Shown here: positions 10,967-23,375 of the stretch, one piece after another
Numbering within the stretch: position 1 is the first letter of the stretch
How the letters are laid out: each line of letters opens with the position of its first letter
Position numbers and translations under genes: made by a program
The notes under the pieces: generated by a model
What the model saw: the letters and a program-made list of their open reading frames with translations, nothing else
What the model was told of the DNA's origin: nothing
Databases searched by the model: none
Assembly (NCBI GenBank): GCA_031310005.1
Contig: CM062386.1
Location: 992,001 to 1,056,000 of the forward strand
From: Dactylellina haptotyla
Taxonomy: Eukaryota; Ascomycota; Orbiliomycetes; Orbiliales; Orbiliaceae
Direction: 5' to 3'
Length of the DNA: 64,000 bases

Positions 10967-12642
10967 ATGTCGCAGCCTCCACCCGGCAATGATGCGGAGA
11001 AGAACATCGAAATATGGAAGATCAAGAAGCTGATCAAGAGGTACGCTCTCACACCCGTCTGGCTATCTTCTGCTCTACCGCACACGCTAACCTGTGGACG
11101 TTTAGACTTGAACTGGCCCGTGGAAACGGTACCAGCATGATCTCACTCATTATTCGTACGTTGCCCTTCGAATCCCACGCAAGCTACATATACTCTACGA
11201 CCCCTCCAGCTAACCTCCCGCACTTACAGCTCCAAAGGATCAGGTTTCCAGAGCCGCAAAGATGTTGGCTGAAGAATACGTATGGCTGCCTACTTTCCCC
11301 TCTCAAAACTTCACCACCAAAGTGGGGCAATGTTTTTTTTTTAATTTTTGGGGGGGAACTAACATGGGGAATCCATGGATCAGGGAACCGCCTCCAACAT
11401 CAAATCTCGCGTCAACCGTCTTTCCGTCCTCTCAGCCATTACCTCTACCCAACAGCGTCTCAAGCTGTACTCCAAAGTCCCACCCAATGGCCTCGTCATC
11501 TACTGTGGTGAAATCATCACCTCGGAAGGAAAAGAACGAAAGCTCAATATCGACTTTGAGCCCTTCAAGCCTATCAACACCTCCCTATACCTCTGTGACA
11601 ACAAATTCCACACCGAAGCTCTTTCCGAACTGCTCGAGAGCGACTCCAAATTTGGCTTCATCGTCATGGACGGTAACGGTGCCCTCTTCGGTACTCTGAG
11701 CGGCAACACTCGTGAGGTCGTCCATAAGTTCGCCGTCGACCTGCCCAAGAAGCACGGACGTGGTGGTCAGTCCGCTTTGCGTTTCGCCCGTCTTCGTGAG
11801 GAGAAACGTCACAACTACGTCCGCAAGGTTGCTGAATTGGCCGTCCAGAACTTCATCACCGCCGATAAGGTCAACGTCTCCGGTCTCATTCTCGCCGGTT
11901 CCGCCGACTTCAAGTCCGAATTGGCGCAGAGTGATATGTTCGACCAGCGTCTCCAGGCCAAGATTATCAAGGTTGTTGACGTCTCCTACGGTGGCGAGAA
12001 CGGGTTCAACCAGGCTATCGAATTGTCTGCGGAAACCTTGAGCAACGTCAAGTTCATCCAGGAGAAGAAACTCATCAACCGATACTTTGACGAGATCTCC
12101 CAGGATACCGGCAGAGTTTGCTATGGTATTGATGATACTCTGAAAGCCTTGGAGCTCGGTGCTTGTGAAAGTAAGCTCCATCCTCTCATCCACACCATTT
12201 GGATCTGCATAATGCTAACTACAATATTGTAGCACTCATCGTCTTCGAGAATCTCGACATCACCCGCTGGGTCCTCAAAGGTTCTGACGGCAGCGAGATC
12301 ATCTTGCACACTAGCAAGTCGCAAGAAACAGATCGTAGCAAGTTCATGGACAAGGAGTCCGGCCAAGAGATGGAAGTCGCCGAACAAGCTCCTTTCCTTG
12401 AATGGCTCGCCGAAAAGTACAAGGACTTCGGTGCCACCCTTGAATTCGTTTCTGATCGTTCTAGCGAGGGCAATCAGTTCGTCAAGGGATTCGGTGGTAT
12501 CGGAGCTCTCTTGCGATACAAGGTCAACTTTGAACAGTTAGCTGATCTCGACGACGAGGACGAGTAAGTCTTTCAATTACAAAATCTGGTGGAAAAGAAT
12601 GATATCTAACAATACTTCTTTTGCAGGTTCTACGACGATTGA
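10967..12642 (+). CDS. SUP45: Eukaryotic peptide chain release factor 1 (eRF1)
   Basis: Recognises all three stop codons in the ribosomal A site and triggers peptide release together with eRF3. Seen: six exons (10967-11040, 11106-11155, 11230-11279, 11384-12170, 12233-12563, 12627-12642) joining to 435 residues, the normal length. N domain: NIKS stop-recognition motif in [12 protein letters not shown] and the YxCxxxF element [10 protein letters not shown] domain: catalytic GGQ loop [12 protein letters not shown] domain: eRF3-binding region ending in the acidic tail [13 protein letters not shown]. The intron at 11280-11383 falls immediately before the NIKS exon and contains a T-run followed by a G-run. 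The last coding exon is only 16 nt. All hallmark residues are intact. Confidence 0.98.
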
Positions 12643-14279
12643 CGATTAGGCGACCTCGCAACCCCCCGCGAGGATGTTTCCAGGCCGATGACTGGCCTGA
12701 GGGCTCCGCGCGAGGATCACCAGGAGATGGAGAAGAAGATGAGTAAAAACTATAAAAAATCTTATGACACGCCGGAAGAGACGACGAAATTTGTGTTGAA
12801 TTGTGTAGCCGATGAGAAGATGCCTGCTCTTGATGATGCGAAGAATGCCCGAGTGAACTCGGATCATCAAGGTATGGTGCGGCGGGAGGAAGAACGTTGT
12901 GCCGATGAGCCAACGGGTGGTGGATCTCCTGGTAGATATGGTGTAGTCCCACAGATGGTCCCCCGATACGGACCAAAGGTGGTGATGTTACACCATTATC
13001 AGGCCTTCAACACCTGCAAGCTTTTCTCCGCAACTGCGATTCCTCCTGGCGTACCTGTGGAAACCTTCTCGTACGGCTAGCAATAGTGGAACCTACGCTT
13101 CTCTCAGAACTGCGCACGTTAAAATACTTAGTTTTGCGGGGGGTGTAGTGTATAAGCACCTTTCGTCGCCGGCGTTTTTAAAAAATCAGGATTTTATATA
13201 CTTTTTTTGGGAAACGTTTGAAATTTCTTAATGCAGAGGAATGGATAACTTTTTTATTACCGATATTTTTTACTCGATCATATCATTCCTCGACTTTCTT
13301 CTTCTCCCTGGTCTGTGGTCAAAGATGAGACGGACCAATCTCTTGTTTTTGATGATTCCTCACATGCGCACAACTTTTCCTTTTACCAATTTTATACTTG
13401 CCTATTTTTACCTTCCATACGCTCGTTCGTCAATATTTTTCTTCTTTTATAATTCGACAACGACCACTCTAGGTCAATTCTTCCCTTTCGGCATAGACAA
13501 AACCCGCCCTATTTTTGTTTTATTTTTTGACCCATCATCGTCAGCATAAGCATCATCATCGCCAGCAAAGCATCTCATATCCTCCAGCATAGAAGACAAA
13601 AAAAGAAGTTTCTTGTACTAGAAAAAACACAAAAGGGAATCGATTTCGGCATTTCGATCGGCAAAATATAACATTTTTTCGGAAGGGCATTTCTTGGAGG
13701 AGTCCATGGCGTTTTCTTTTTTTATGTTTTTATGTTCGTCTGGGTTAACAAAAGAGAAAGACAAAAGAAAATGAATTGGGAGGGTGTTTATTCTCGGGGG
13801 TTGCATATCATTTTCAATTCTATCTTTCGTTCGTTACATATATATATTTAGGTACTATGTTGGCTATTATAGAATAGTTCTTAGATCAGATGCTGGGGTT
13901 TGCGATGGCCGATGCTGTTGGGATCTTGGTGTGGTAGTGCTAGGGAATATATATAAAAACCGCTGTTACCCATTATTATTATATTATATATATTTGTTGA
14001 TTCGTAGATTTGTTTCATCTCATAATACAAGTTCCAATATGTACAGATGCGGCCGTGAAATCCTTTTCCGGGCCGCAGAACGGGAAATTCCGGCTATAGA
14101 TACAATAATTTTGGCGTGTCCTCGTCGACAATTATACCAACGGTATATACATCGCTCATCTGTTGTGACGAAAATCTTTATAATTTTCTATCATAGCGGC
14201 TGCCTTCCCATACATCCGGCCTATCCGAACAAACCTCGGAGCCAGAAGAAGGAGGATATATATATAGTGAGTGAGCGGT
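12643..14279. other. Convergent intergenic region, eRF1 / PET100
   Basis: 1.6 kb between two converging 3' ends; it should contain both 3' UTRs. One plus-strand frame (12688-13080) is open for 130 codons directly after the eRF1 stop but has no recognisable domain. The stretch around 13180-13860 is AT-rich with many T-runs. No gene is supported. Confidence 0.55.
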
Positions 14280-14616
14280 TCACTCCCTCTCGATCAATCT
14301 CTCCCTGTTGACCTTAGCTTCGGCCTCCAACCTCTCCCGTCTCCGCTGCAGCCGCTGCTTCTTCAACCGCTCGAGTTCCATGCGGATCTCCTCCTTCTCA
14401 AAGGGGATCTGGTGCGTTTCCTCCTTGGATGGCCAGAAGTCGGGGACGGAGAAGCGGGAGTCGAGGTTTGTGCCGAAGTAGTACATGGAAGCGATGGGGA
14501 AGAGGATGTAGATTCCGAACTGTGAAGTGGTGTTTGGTTAGTTATGTCGAAGTGGAGTAATTATATTTTGGGGGTATTCAGGTCACCTTGAAAACCTCGA
14601 GGTTGAGACCTCCCAT
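14280..14616 (-). CDS. PET100: Cytochrome c oxidase assembly factor PET100
   Basis: A mitochondrial inner-membrane chaperone needed to assemble complex IV (known for Pet100). Seen: two exons (14587-14616 and 14519 down to 14280) giving 89 residues. The first exon codes MGGLNLEVFK, the conserved Pet100 start. The second continues FGIYILFPIASMYYFGTNLD, the single membrane segment, then RFSVPDFWPSKEETHQIP. A basic, charged helix ends at LIERE. The MYYFGTNLDxRFSVPDFWP block is diagnostic. The ten-codon first exon was found from its splice signals. Confidence 0.95.
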
Positions 14617-15791
14617 CTTTGCGTTATTCGAGGATGTACAGGTTATTATTTATTATATGGTTCTTGGGTGGTCTGAGGTGGAGAGAAAAATTCGGATATT
14701 TTCTTTTGTTTCTGTTTGGCTACCTCCAGCCCATTGTCGGTGCGAAGAGTCGGGGTGGACGGTGAGTCGGGGGCGCGGTTAGAGCATAGGAACCGGTAAT
14801 CAATCGCTGCGACGGGGGAGGAAGGACGCAGGATGGCGGGGGTGTTCGACGTTCGCGGGTTGGTTGTTGGTGGGTAGGTTGGAGCGGGTGTGGAGGAGAT
14901 GAGGTTCAAATTGGAGCGGTTTGGTTCGCCGGTTTGCCTGCGGATGGCGAACAACACACGCTCGCCCGACGGGAGCTGGTATCGTGATATCGACGTATGC
15001 CCATATATCTATCTTGGTATAATGTGCACATAATAGCTATACTATTGGGTCGAATATAGGAATATATGTCTACTATTTAATTTATCAAGATTACAGTCAG
15101 CGGTATCCAAAATAGCAGCCCAACAAAGTGACTACCAAATACATGCTGTATTGCAGGTGTATACTAGTATTCCCCGTGTTACCAGACGGATCCTACCAAT
15201 AGAATAGATGATACGGCTGGGACAAAGCTCCTACGCCTTTCCTTAAGCACTAAGTTACCGGTACCTTTCTCGAATACATAATAGATAGTAAAAGCAGGAT
15301 AGCTTGACGGCTCGGTCACATGACATCACAGCGGCCGTTTCGAAGCCTTAGTCTAGCGTGAACGAAGAAGGAATCAGTACCCGAGTGCTCGATAGCCATG
15401 GCGGGTGTCGTGCGAGCTCGGGGTGACGCAGGAAGCAGAAGGGGAGGATCACGGGGAGGGCAGAACAGTCTGTTGCGGCGGTGGCCCCCAACAGTTTCGC
15501 ATTGCCGTCGGACGGATGACGATGTCTTGACGCCCACATTTCACAGCTCCCCCCTGTTCCCCCGTTAAATACATTTTATAAGGGAATAGGGATCTTCTTC
15601 CTCTTTTGATTCTTTCTCCCGTCAGCTATTTTGTATATTCTTCGACGCCGTCTCCGAGTTTACGACTTTACTTTTTGTAGTTACGGCGATACGTCAATAC
15701 CGCCTCTGCCAGCTCGCCATCACACAATACTTGTTCCGATCGTTACCCTGCAAACCACACCACTCAAACGCTACGACAACCACCCTAGAAA
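14617..15791. promoter_or_regulatory. Divergent promoter region, PET100 / Rab18-like
   Basis: 1.2 kb between divergent genes. Short open frames on the minus strand at 14646-14957 and 15316-15537 show no conserved protein. The promoters of both flanking genes must lie here; I see no specific site to name. Confidence 0.5.
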
Positions 15792-16674
15792 ATGGCGACT
15801 CCGGAACGACCTACCGTCATCAAGGTCCTCTTGATCGGTCCCTCCAGCAGCGGCAAGACCTCTCGTAAGTTCACTCTCCTCGTCCTGGGCCTTAGTGGGA
15901 ACAAGCTAATTATAATCACCGGCCCAAAGTGCTGAAACGCTACGTTGACGATGTATTCGAACCCGACGACACCACCACAACCATCGGCGTCGACTTTCGA
16001 GAAAAGAAATTGACCATCAACAAGAAACTCTACCGCCTGCTGCTTCACGACACTGCTGGTCAGGAGTACGTCCTCCAATCTTACAGATCTCCCTCTCTTT
16101 GGCTTGAAATTCGTCCTTCTAATGTCTTCCAATCACAGACGCTTTCGGACCCTAACATCCTCATACTACCGCGGCGCCCACGGCATCCTCCTCGTCTACG
16201 ATGTTTCCAACCGGGATAGCTTCCTATCCATGGCCGGCTGGTTCGCCGAAGCTGAGAGGTTTGCGCCGGAAGGCGTCATTAAGATTCTCGTACGTTTTTC
16301 ACCTCTTTTTCTCGATTTCCCAGGCTCCTACCTCCAGGCTGTTCTCAACAAAATGTGACTCAGATTCCTCATTGCATGTTCACACATACTGACTCGCCCG
16401 CCTTCCATAAACACAGGTCGGCAATAAAACAGACCGAACAACCCAACGCGCTGTCAAGGCGTCCGAAGGCGAAGAGCTAGCACAGAAATACGGCGCTATA
16501 CATTTCACGGAAACCAGCGCCAAGACGAGAGATCATGCGAAGGAGCCGTTCCAGAAGCTTATCGAGGCTGTGATCTCCACACCGGGGGCGTTGGATGCGA
16601 ACAGACCGGTGGCAGGGAGTAGTACGATCGATTTGGCGACGGAGGATCCTAACAGCGCTGGTTGTGCTTGTTGA
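15792..16674 (+). CDS. Rab family small GTPase, Rab18-like
   Basis: Membrane-traffic GTPase; Rab18-type proteins act at the ER, lipid droplets and Golgi in other eukaryotes. Seen: four exons joined with good splice sites. P-loop GPSSSGKTS, switch I with TTTTIGVDF, G3 motif DTAGQE (preceded by His instead of the usual Trp), RFRTLTSSYYRGAHG, G4 motif VGNKTD and G5 motif ETSAK. The C-terminus GCAC is a double-Cys prenylation signal. RFRTLTSSYYRGA and the CxC end favour Rab18 over Ypt1 or Sec4. Paralog assignment is by eye, so an alternative Rab class is possible. The 3' end faces the ABHD11-type gene. Confidence 0.88.
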
Positions 16675-17101
16675 TTTCGGGACGGCGATGGGTTTCAAAA
16701 CCAAAAAAAAGGGTGCCTCTAGAATGGGTAATATCGGGTGTTCAAAGGCTCGTTGATGTATAATCTCTCGGATTCGATTGAAGGAAAGCGGGCGTTTCTT
16801 ATTTTTCTTCTCCTCTTATCGTTTTATTGTTTTGGTTTCCACCTTTTGCTCTCGTTTTCAGCAACGGGTCTCACCAGTTTCTTTCATACCCTTGGTATAA
16901 TTCTCTTCTTTTTTTTTTTTTGACTTCCAGCAAGCGTGTTCAGGTTCGGTTCGATTTACAGTGTGTTTCTTCTTCTATTCTCTTTCGGAGGGTTGGTTCA
17001 ATCTTCGTTTTTCTCTATATCAGTTATTATACACGGAATATAGACAACTACCAAATTTCTATGAACACCATATCAAATCCTCGACTCGGTACAACTCTAT
17101 C
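16675..17101. other. Convergent 3' flank
   Basis: 427 bp between the converging Rab-like and hydrolase genes; T-rich and presumably 3' UTR of both. Nothing else seen. Confidence 0.6.
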
Positions 17102-18315
17102 TTATGTTTCCTTCTCTCTCTTGAAGAATTCAAGGCACACTACCAAGACGGAATTGTCAGCGATTTTCGGTTTCACAGCCACGCAGCTTATCATTGTTTT
17201 GAGATCAACTTACCATTCTTAAACCCCTCCGGATTCTCTGATATCAGCCAATGTCCCGCCTCCACGTCCTTCAATTGGAACCTCGGGAAGAACTCTCCAA
17301 TCAATGGAATCGTCTCATCTGCAACGTATTTGCTCTCCGTACCCCTCACGAACAACGCCGGTTTGGTGAACACCGCGCTCCCACCGGGCGTGAACGGGAA
17401 ACTCGCCATCTCGTCCAATGAATCGCCCAGTATCCGAACCGGAATCCGCCATCTGAATTTATCGTGCGTCGCCGTCGGCTTGAGTAGGTTTGTGAAGAGG
17501 AATTGCCGGATCTCGACGATGGGCTCGTAGGATTCCATGATCTCATCGGCTTCTTGGGTGTTGATTATGTGCGTTGCTTCGATGCGCTGCATGGCTTGGA
17601 CGTACATTGCGAACTGGCGGCCGAGTTGAGCGTTTATGGGGGCATTGTCGACGGCGACGATGTCCTGGATTAGGTCTGGAGAGCGGAGGGCGACGGACAT
17701 GGCGACTTTGGCGCCCCTGTGAGAACGGTAAAGTTGGGTTAGTGAGATTGGTCATTTTTTGGCGAGAAGGGACGAGGAGGTGGTGGTGTATACATCGAGT
17801 GGCCGATTAGTGTCGGGTTCTGGATATTGTGTTCCTTGATGAAGTGTTCGACGTCCTCTGCCATTGCGGTATAGGTGTGCGGTTTGATATGTGGGCTTTC
17901 ACCGTGGTTTCTGAGATCCTAATATCCGCCACTAAATATCAGTAAGCTGCGCGGTGAACCCGTGGGTGGAGTGGTATAAACGGAGTTGTTCATACGAGAG
18001 CGTATATGCTTCTACTCAGCTCTTTCGCAAGCATCCTGTTTGGGTCGCAATGTTAGTATTTACCTTTGAGGCAGATTATATCGAAAGATAGGAAATTATA
18101 TTATCTTACTTACTGATACCGCGATTGTTCGTCTTGGATCCGAATAGCCCGTGCATGAATATTATCGGCTCGTGCTTCTCGTCGCCGCCACTGGCCGGTT
18201 TGTGCAGGTTGTATGCCATCTCCACAGGGCCCTTTCCGCTGGAATACAGCCGCTGCTGAAGATACGTGGACGGCCGCAGACCCAGACGGGCTATCGGCCG
18301 GTGGAACGCCCTCAT
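17102..18315 (-). CDS. IMO32: Mitochondrial alpha/beta hydrolase, ABHD11/Imo32 family
   Basis: Family: ABHD11 and yeast Imo32 are mitochondrial serine hydrolases; human ABHD11 protects the lipoylated 2-oxoglutarate dehydrogenase complex. Seen: an Arg-rich presequence (MRAFHRPIARLGLRPS), then oxyanion motif HGLFGSKTNNRGIS, LDLRNHGESPH, the nucleophile elbow GHSMGAKVA and late catalytic His in VEAGHWLISENPEGF. At least five exons are needed: the middle exons (KMLAKELSRSIYAL, then DLRNHGES through GHSM) lie at about 17805-18045. A 38-nt last exon (17102-17139) ends FFKREKET. These short exons were placed from splice signals. It shares a 270-bp divergent promoter with the complex I subunit gene. 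Confidence 0.92.
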
Positions 18316-18585
18316 TGTGTCTTTATTCGTATGTTCTATTCCGTAGTCGATAGGTATATCAAGATGGATGAATTGGTAATCAAAAAAATATGTAGCGAAG
18401 TTTTGCAATTTCGGTGTTGAAGGTTATGACATCGGAGGCAGCCAAAACCCAGCCAATCAGACGGCCGACGTTTTTGGTGGGCCAAACTGGCGAAGCACAC
18501 AGCACAACCTCCGATATCCACACCCTCAGTCCGCCCACGTCAACCGAGCCCTCCAACCTCTCACGTCCTCCGCCCTCCCGTAACC
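18316..18585. promoter_or_regulatory. Compact bidirectional promoter, ABHD11-type / NDUFA6
   Basis: Only 270 bp separate two divergent start codons, and both genes encode mitochondrial proteins. Shared control is plausible but not shown. An ACAGCACAACC-type stretch and CCAATCAG (CCAAT-box like, about 18454-18461) are visible near the middle. Confidence 0.6.
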
Positions 18586-19195
18586 ATGACCATTAACGCT
18601 ACGGCCTTCGCGCTGCCCACACGGCAATGTATGCGCCACCCTTTCCCGCGAATGCCCGACTCAATTGGCCGCTAACGGACATACTACTCTTCTAGCCGCG
18701 AACTGGGTGGAAGCGAACAAACGGGTCATCCAAGCGTACAGACTCTGGCAGCGTGCGGTCCGTACAATCTTGATATAGATTCTTACATCGGATACCGAAA
18801 ATCCAGTCTAATTCGATATAAAAAACAGGCACCCGAAATCGTCAAGCTGTATCTCCTGGACGTGAACGTCCCAGCCGTCAGATCCAAGATCCGCGAGGAA
18901 TTCGAACGTCACAGACACGTGAAGGATATCGGCACCGTGGACGTGCTGCTGATGAAGCAGCATATGGAATACCAGGAGACCATGAACTACTGGAAGCAGT
19001 TGCCGCACTTGATGAAGTACTTTAGGCCGGAGCAGGAGGCACAGGCGCATATTCCAAAGTCGTTCATGGCGAATTTCTTGGAGGTGGGTTCTTCATATTC
19101 CCTTCCACTTTCCTCAGGCCTATTATATATATCTGGCTTTAGATAGTATTATTTATGCTGACCCTGTGGATTGGTGAATATAGGGCCGAAACTAA
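18586..19195 (+). CDS. NDUFA6: NADH:ubiquinone oxidoreductase LYR subunit (NDUFA6/B14)
   Basis: Accessory subunit of respiratory complex I that binds the acyl carrier protein through its LYR motif (known for NDUFA6/LYRM6). Seen: four exons (18586-18628, 18696-18757, 18829-19083, 19184-19195) giving 123 residues. The LYR-type signature is AYRLWQRAAPEIV, followed by VRSKIREEFERHRHVKD and the conserved core DVLLMKQHMEYQETMNYWKQ. The last exon is 12 nt (GRN and stop). The first, second and last exons are too short to stand out alone and were placed from splice sites with phase agreement. Neighbouring genes PET100 and ABHD11-type are also mitochondrial. Confidence 0.95.
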
Positions 19196-19522
19196 ACCCA
19201 GCGAACTTCTTTCTTGTGTACATTACCTTAGTGTTATATAAGGCATCTACCTTTTTATTTTTTTTATTTTTTATTTTTTTCACATTGGCGAATTACTTTT
19301 CGGGGTTATGGAACGGTATAGCAGTGGTGGGTGGAACTCTAGAGATAAAAAGGACTTCCGGTATATACAACCAAAATACAAGTACATAAGGCCTTCCCAA
19401 GAAAAATATCAACGCCTTCGGAAAGATAAAACGTGCAAAAACGGTGTCGAAACCAAGCTCTAAATTCTAGTAGCTCAAAGTATATCGTACAATACTCTCC
19501 TCCTTAAATCTTTACCTCCCTC
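19196..19522. other. Convergent 3' flank, NDUFA6 / RPC19
   Basis: 327 bp between converging genes, T-rich at 19250-19280; presumed 3' UTRs, no other feature seen. Confidence 0.6.
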
Positions 19523-20200
19523 TCAAGCAACTGCCTGCTTTTTCTCCGTCACAAATCGTTCCTTCTCTGCGACGAATGTATCCGTAACCACATCGCAGAG
19601 ATCCCGTAGATCGGCAAGACCTTGTATCAGAGCATCTTTGGCGGTGATATCGCCTATACAAATACCACCGTAGTGTCAGCAAAGATATAAACAGAGATAG
19701 GTGTCGAACAGGTCTAACCGTATGTCTGTATCCGCATGTTCATCTTGGGTTCCGAAGGGTGAGGTATCGAGTAACCGCAGAATTCGACTTTAGGACTACA
19801 CGAGCAATATAATAATAGCTATTTAGCATCTCTCAATCCCCCCCAAGAATTCGAATAAAGTGAGAGTGCTGGGGTCGTACTTTTTCATGATGATCCACCG
19901 TAGCGCATTGCCTAGAGTATGGTCTTCGTTCTCGAACTGGAATGATGCGCAGGAATCATCATCCGTAGCACTGCCTAGCTGTATTCACCCAATCCACCGC
20001 CAGAAGTTAGCTATGCACCTAAGCTATGTGACCAAGTTATCTATGGTTTTGCGATCTCGATGAGGTATGGCTCGTACCATGATGATCTTAGCATTGTTTT
20101 CTCTTGAGAGGTCGAGCGGCTCATCGTCATCGTAATCGACGTCGCCGGCAGCTTCGTTGTCGTATTCTGGGGCATCTGGGAGTGTTTCGTTGTCTGCCAT
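19523..20200 (-). CDS. RPC19: RNA polymerases I and III subunit AC19
   Basis: Alpha-like subunit shared by RNA polymerases I and III, which pairs with AC40. Seen: four exons (20078-20200, 19881-19978, 19719-19795, 19523-19653) joining to 142 residues, the normal length. Acidic N-terminus ([11 protein letters not shown]), then the alpha-like core [58 protein letters not shown] and a C-terminal helix from [12 protein letters not shown] to KKQAVA. The core block is highly diagnostic. No single exon is long, so this gene is easily missed in an ORF scan. Its promoter lies in the 281 bp up to the COG1 stop. Confidence 0.96.
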
Positions 20201-20481
20201 TGCGAATCGTATCGTATCGTACGAGGGGGGGTCCGCGGGGGTGGTAGTTGAGAGCTATTGCAAGGGAGCTTTTTTTCTTTCGCAAATGGATGGTTTAACG
20301 CTATAAAATTTCAAGAGGCTCCGTTTCGCGTCGGACATAACCAGAAACGCCGACTGGGCAGCGAAACCACAGTTCAACACATAACTTTAAAATCGTCTTT
20401 CGACGAGCTAACAATTGATATTACTTAAGCACCCCGGTTTAAGATTTGCCGTATTTTCCAGGTTCTAGACATATATATTCT

Positions 20482-23375
20482 TTAGATATCCAATACTCCA
20501 AATAGCAAACTTGTTCTCCTCCAGTAATCCTCTGCAGACCTCGACATCTTCACCCGCTCGTCCGTATCAATTGGTACCTATGCAAACACGCGCGCACGCG
20601 CATTAGAAAATAAAAAACTTTACTCTTAAGGAAAGTTACCAGTAACATACCTGCTCTCGCGTTCTCTCAATGAACTCCCACGAAAGAGCTATATGGGACC
20701 CGCTCTCTTCCTTATTCTTGTCCTCGCCGGCAGCATCTCGACCTTGCACGGTCCGTAACGCATTATCCAAGTAAGTTGCATCAAAGTACGCTTGCAAGAC
20801 CTGCTCGCGGGAAAGACCGGATGAAGGGTGCGCCGCTATAGGCTCGGGTTTTCCGTCGGGGCTGTTTTCGGAGTTGTTTTCTGCCGCCGCTTCCTGCTCC
20901 TCACCTTCCTCCTTCTCCTCCTCTGCGTGTTTTGTTGTCCCGTTGGTCTGCTTCTCGGCTCCGGCAAGCGAAGCCTCCAATTCACCCCATACCGACTTCG
21001 AGACCTCCCGCTTTAATGCATCCGCTGCGTCTCTCGACCATACGTCCGCTCCAACCTCATTCATCGATTGAACCAAATTTCGCAGAAACTTGAAGATAAG
21101 TGGCGAGGGTTGGATAGGAAGCTTAGGGGTACCTTGAGATCCCGTTAGCTTTGTTATCTTAAGTTATTAATAAAACAAGGATTATCACGTTTAAAAAAAC
21201 CCACGTACCTTCCCATAAACTATTAAAAGACACATCTGAAGCCCATTTGCGTCTAGACAGGTCTTTCGCCAGACTCCGCAATGCCTTCCTTGTAACGCCT
21301 CTGGCAAGTAAATCGTGGATCTTAATCCTCGCATCCTTCCCGAACCAGCTCAGGTCGATGATATTGGTAGCTTCGTATTGAGGAGTGATATTCCTAATGA
21401 TTGTGATAAATCGGACAATCAAGCAAGCATTTTCAATCGACTGCGCCGCTTCAGTCGCCTCTCCGGGTTGCCGCATATCGTCCACGAGGCTAGATAAATT
21501 ACCTTCTAACAACCGATAACCTTCCTGTAATCCTTCTGTATACGTGGAAAGCAGCGATTGGGTATCTGCATGGTTCATCTCCTTCAGGCTCTCCGGGGCG
21601 TCAATATCGTCCTCGTCCTCATCATTGTCCGGATCCCAGTCCTTCTCCTCACCCATTCTCTTGATGTGAGAGTAATTGCTCGCTATGTTTCCGATCCACT
21701 TGGTATGCTTGAGTCGAGCTCCTCGAAGGCCTGACTTGTCGCTATAGCTGACCGCTCTAACCATGGCCCTCAAGTTCCTTCCACCTTTGGCACTTTCAAA
21801 TGACGATAGCATGCTATTCCATGAAACGGGATCTAATCATGTGTATTAGTACGGGGATACGGATACAGTATTCGTGGCGACGGCGCCTACCTTTCTTTCT
21901 CGCAGTGGGGGAGCCATCTGTGACCAATTTCGACAACTCTAAGCCGATCCCCCCCATCGCTCCGATATCTTCGTTCAGAACCTCGCGGATCCTAGTGTTT
22001 ACAATCTCCCGAATCCTAGGCAGAGACTGACGGAGATCCTCGCTGTTCAAGTCTGTTGTCCTCCCCATCACCCCTCTACTCGCGGTAAGGATGTTATGCC
22101 TGATTTGGACGAGAGTCTCTACCTTGTTCACAGCTTTGACCGCCTTCTCAAGTCCGTTAAAGATGGCTCGTAGCGTATTTCCCAGCTTGCTCGTGATCTC
22201 AGCTTTACAAGCATCAAGGCTTAGATCGTCCGTCTTTAGCCATGGGGTGTATTTGCGTATGCTTTCGCTGATCCAATGACCATGGACGGTCATGTTAAGT
22301 TCTACCATGTCGTTTATGACTTGTTCTTGGAATAGCGGCTTGAGTTTCAATGCGGTGAGGGTATCTGAGAGTCTTTTTGGGAATAGCTGGGCCGATAATC
22401 GGATATTCTCGTTGACAAGACGGATAGCTTCCAGAATTGTTTCCGAAGACACATTGTCTTCCTGTAGAAGCGTAATCACAGCATTGAGACGGATGGTTTG
22501 AAAATGCATAAAGGTGTCTGATGTCGAAGATGAAGTGATGAGGGAGTAAGCCCCGAGACATTGTAGAATCTTGCTGGCATCGGTATCTACGTGGCAGAGT
22601 TCCTGCTCGATGTCTCGTAGGAGGGTAACGCGTAGGTTGGAGATTTGTCGCTCTAGGGATGTGATATATGGAGATCTAAGCTGTATTCCGGCGATATGGT
22701 TGATATATTACTATGTATCGCAAAAGTGAAATATGCGCCTATATATTACATACCTTCTCGGAAATCGATCTTCTTAGCAAACGAGCGAGGATGTAAAGCT
22801 TAGCCGCGACCAAAGGCGACTCATCCCGCGACAATGCTCGTGATATCGCAACCGGGCAATTCGAGAGGACGGCGAGTTCGGCCGCAGTTACGCGATTTTT
22901 CCTATCTATCTTGCATGGTGACGTATTAGATATCACCTAGCTTCGATATTCTAAGCGATGTGCCGGTCCCTGAAGACCACATTTCGATTATAGCCTCTTA
23001 CCTCTATTCTCTTCTTTCTCTTTCATGGCAACGGCATTGCTCGCCTTCTTCTGCAGGGTCCCGTAATTGCATTGTTTGGAAGCCTGCGAAAGATGCGACT
23101 CAACCTGCTGGATCGAATCGTTCATCTCAATGATTCTTTCAGCGGTTTTCAACAAATCGCGATAACTCTCACTGCATTATACCGGAGCCAATTGTCAGGA
23201 TATTCGCAGTAGGTACGGCTAGGGGCGAAAGGTGCGCATACCCGACGAGCGCCCGCAGTCCCTCCTTCTTTTCCTGCAAGGCGACGCGTAGCTGCTTCTC
23301 CATCACCCGGACGGAAGCCACGGGCTGTTGGAATGCATCCTCCCATTTCTCCAACTGTAGGGCGTCGACCGCCAT
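20482..23375 (-). CDS. COG1: Conserved oligomeric Golgi complex subunit 1 (Vps51/COG1 family)
   Basis: Part of lobe A of the COG tethering complex for retrograde transport in the Golgi. Seen: start MAVDALQLEKWEDAFQQPVASVR, then SYRDLLKTAERIIEMNDSI, the diagnostic COG1 N-terminal region. Further exons carry SPLVAAKLYILARLL and YITSLERQISNLR, then a long helical exon (21814-22509 in part). The next holds SMLSSFESAKGGRNLR and an acidic DPDNDEDEDD loop. The exon at about 20640-21076 has an E/Q-rich insert. The short last exon begins VPIDTDERVKMSRSAEDYWRR and ends LLFGVLDI. At least eight exons are needed. Assignment rests on the N-terminal Vps51-like motif, gene length (about 800 residues) and overall helical character. 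It is divergent from TDP1. Confidence 0.88.

Noticed and set aside
12688-13080. 130-codon plus-strand frame after the eRF1 stop
   Set aside because: No known domain and it lies in the expected 3' UTR.
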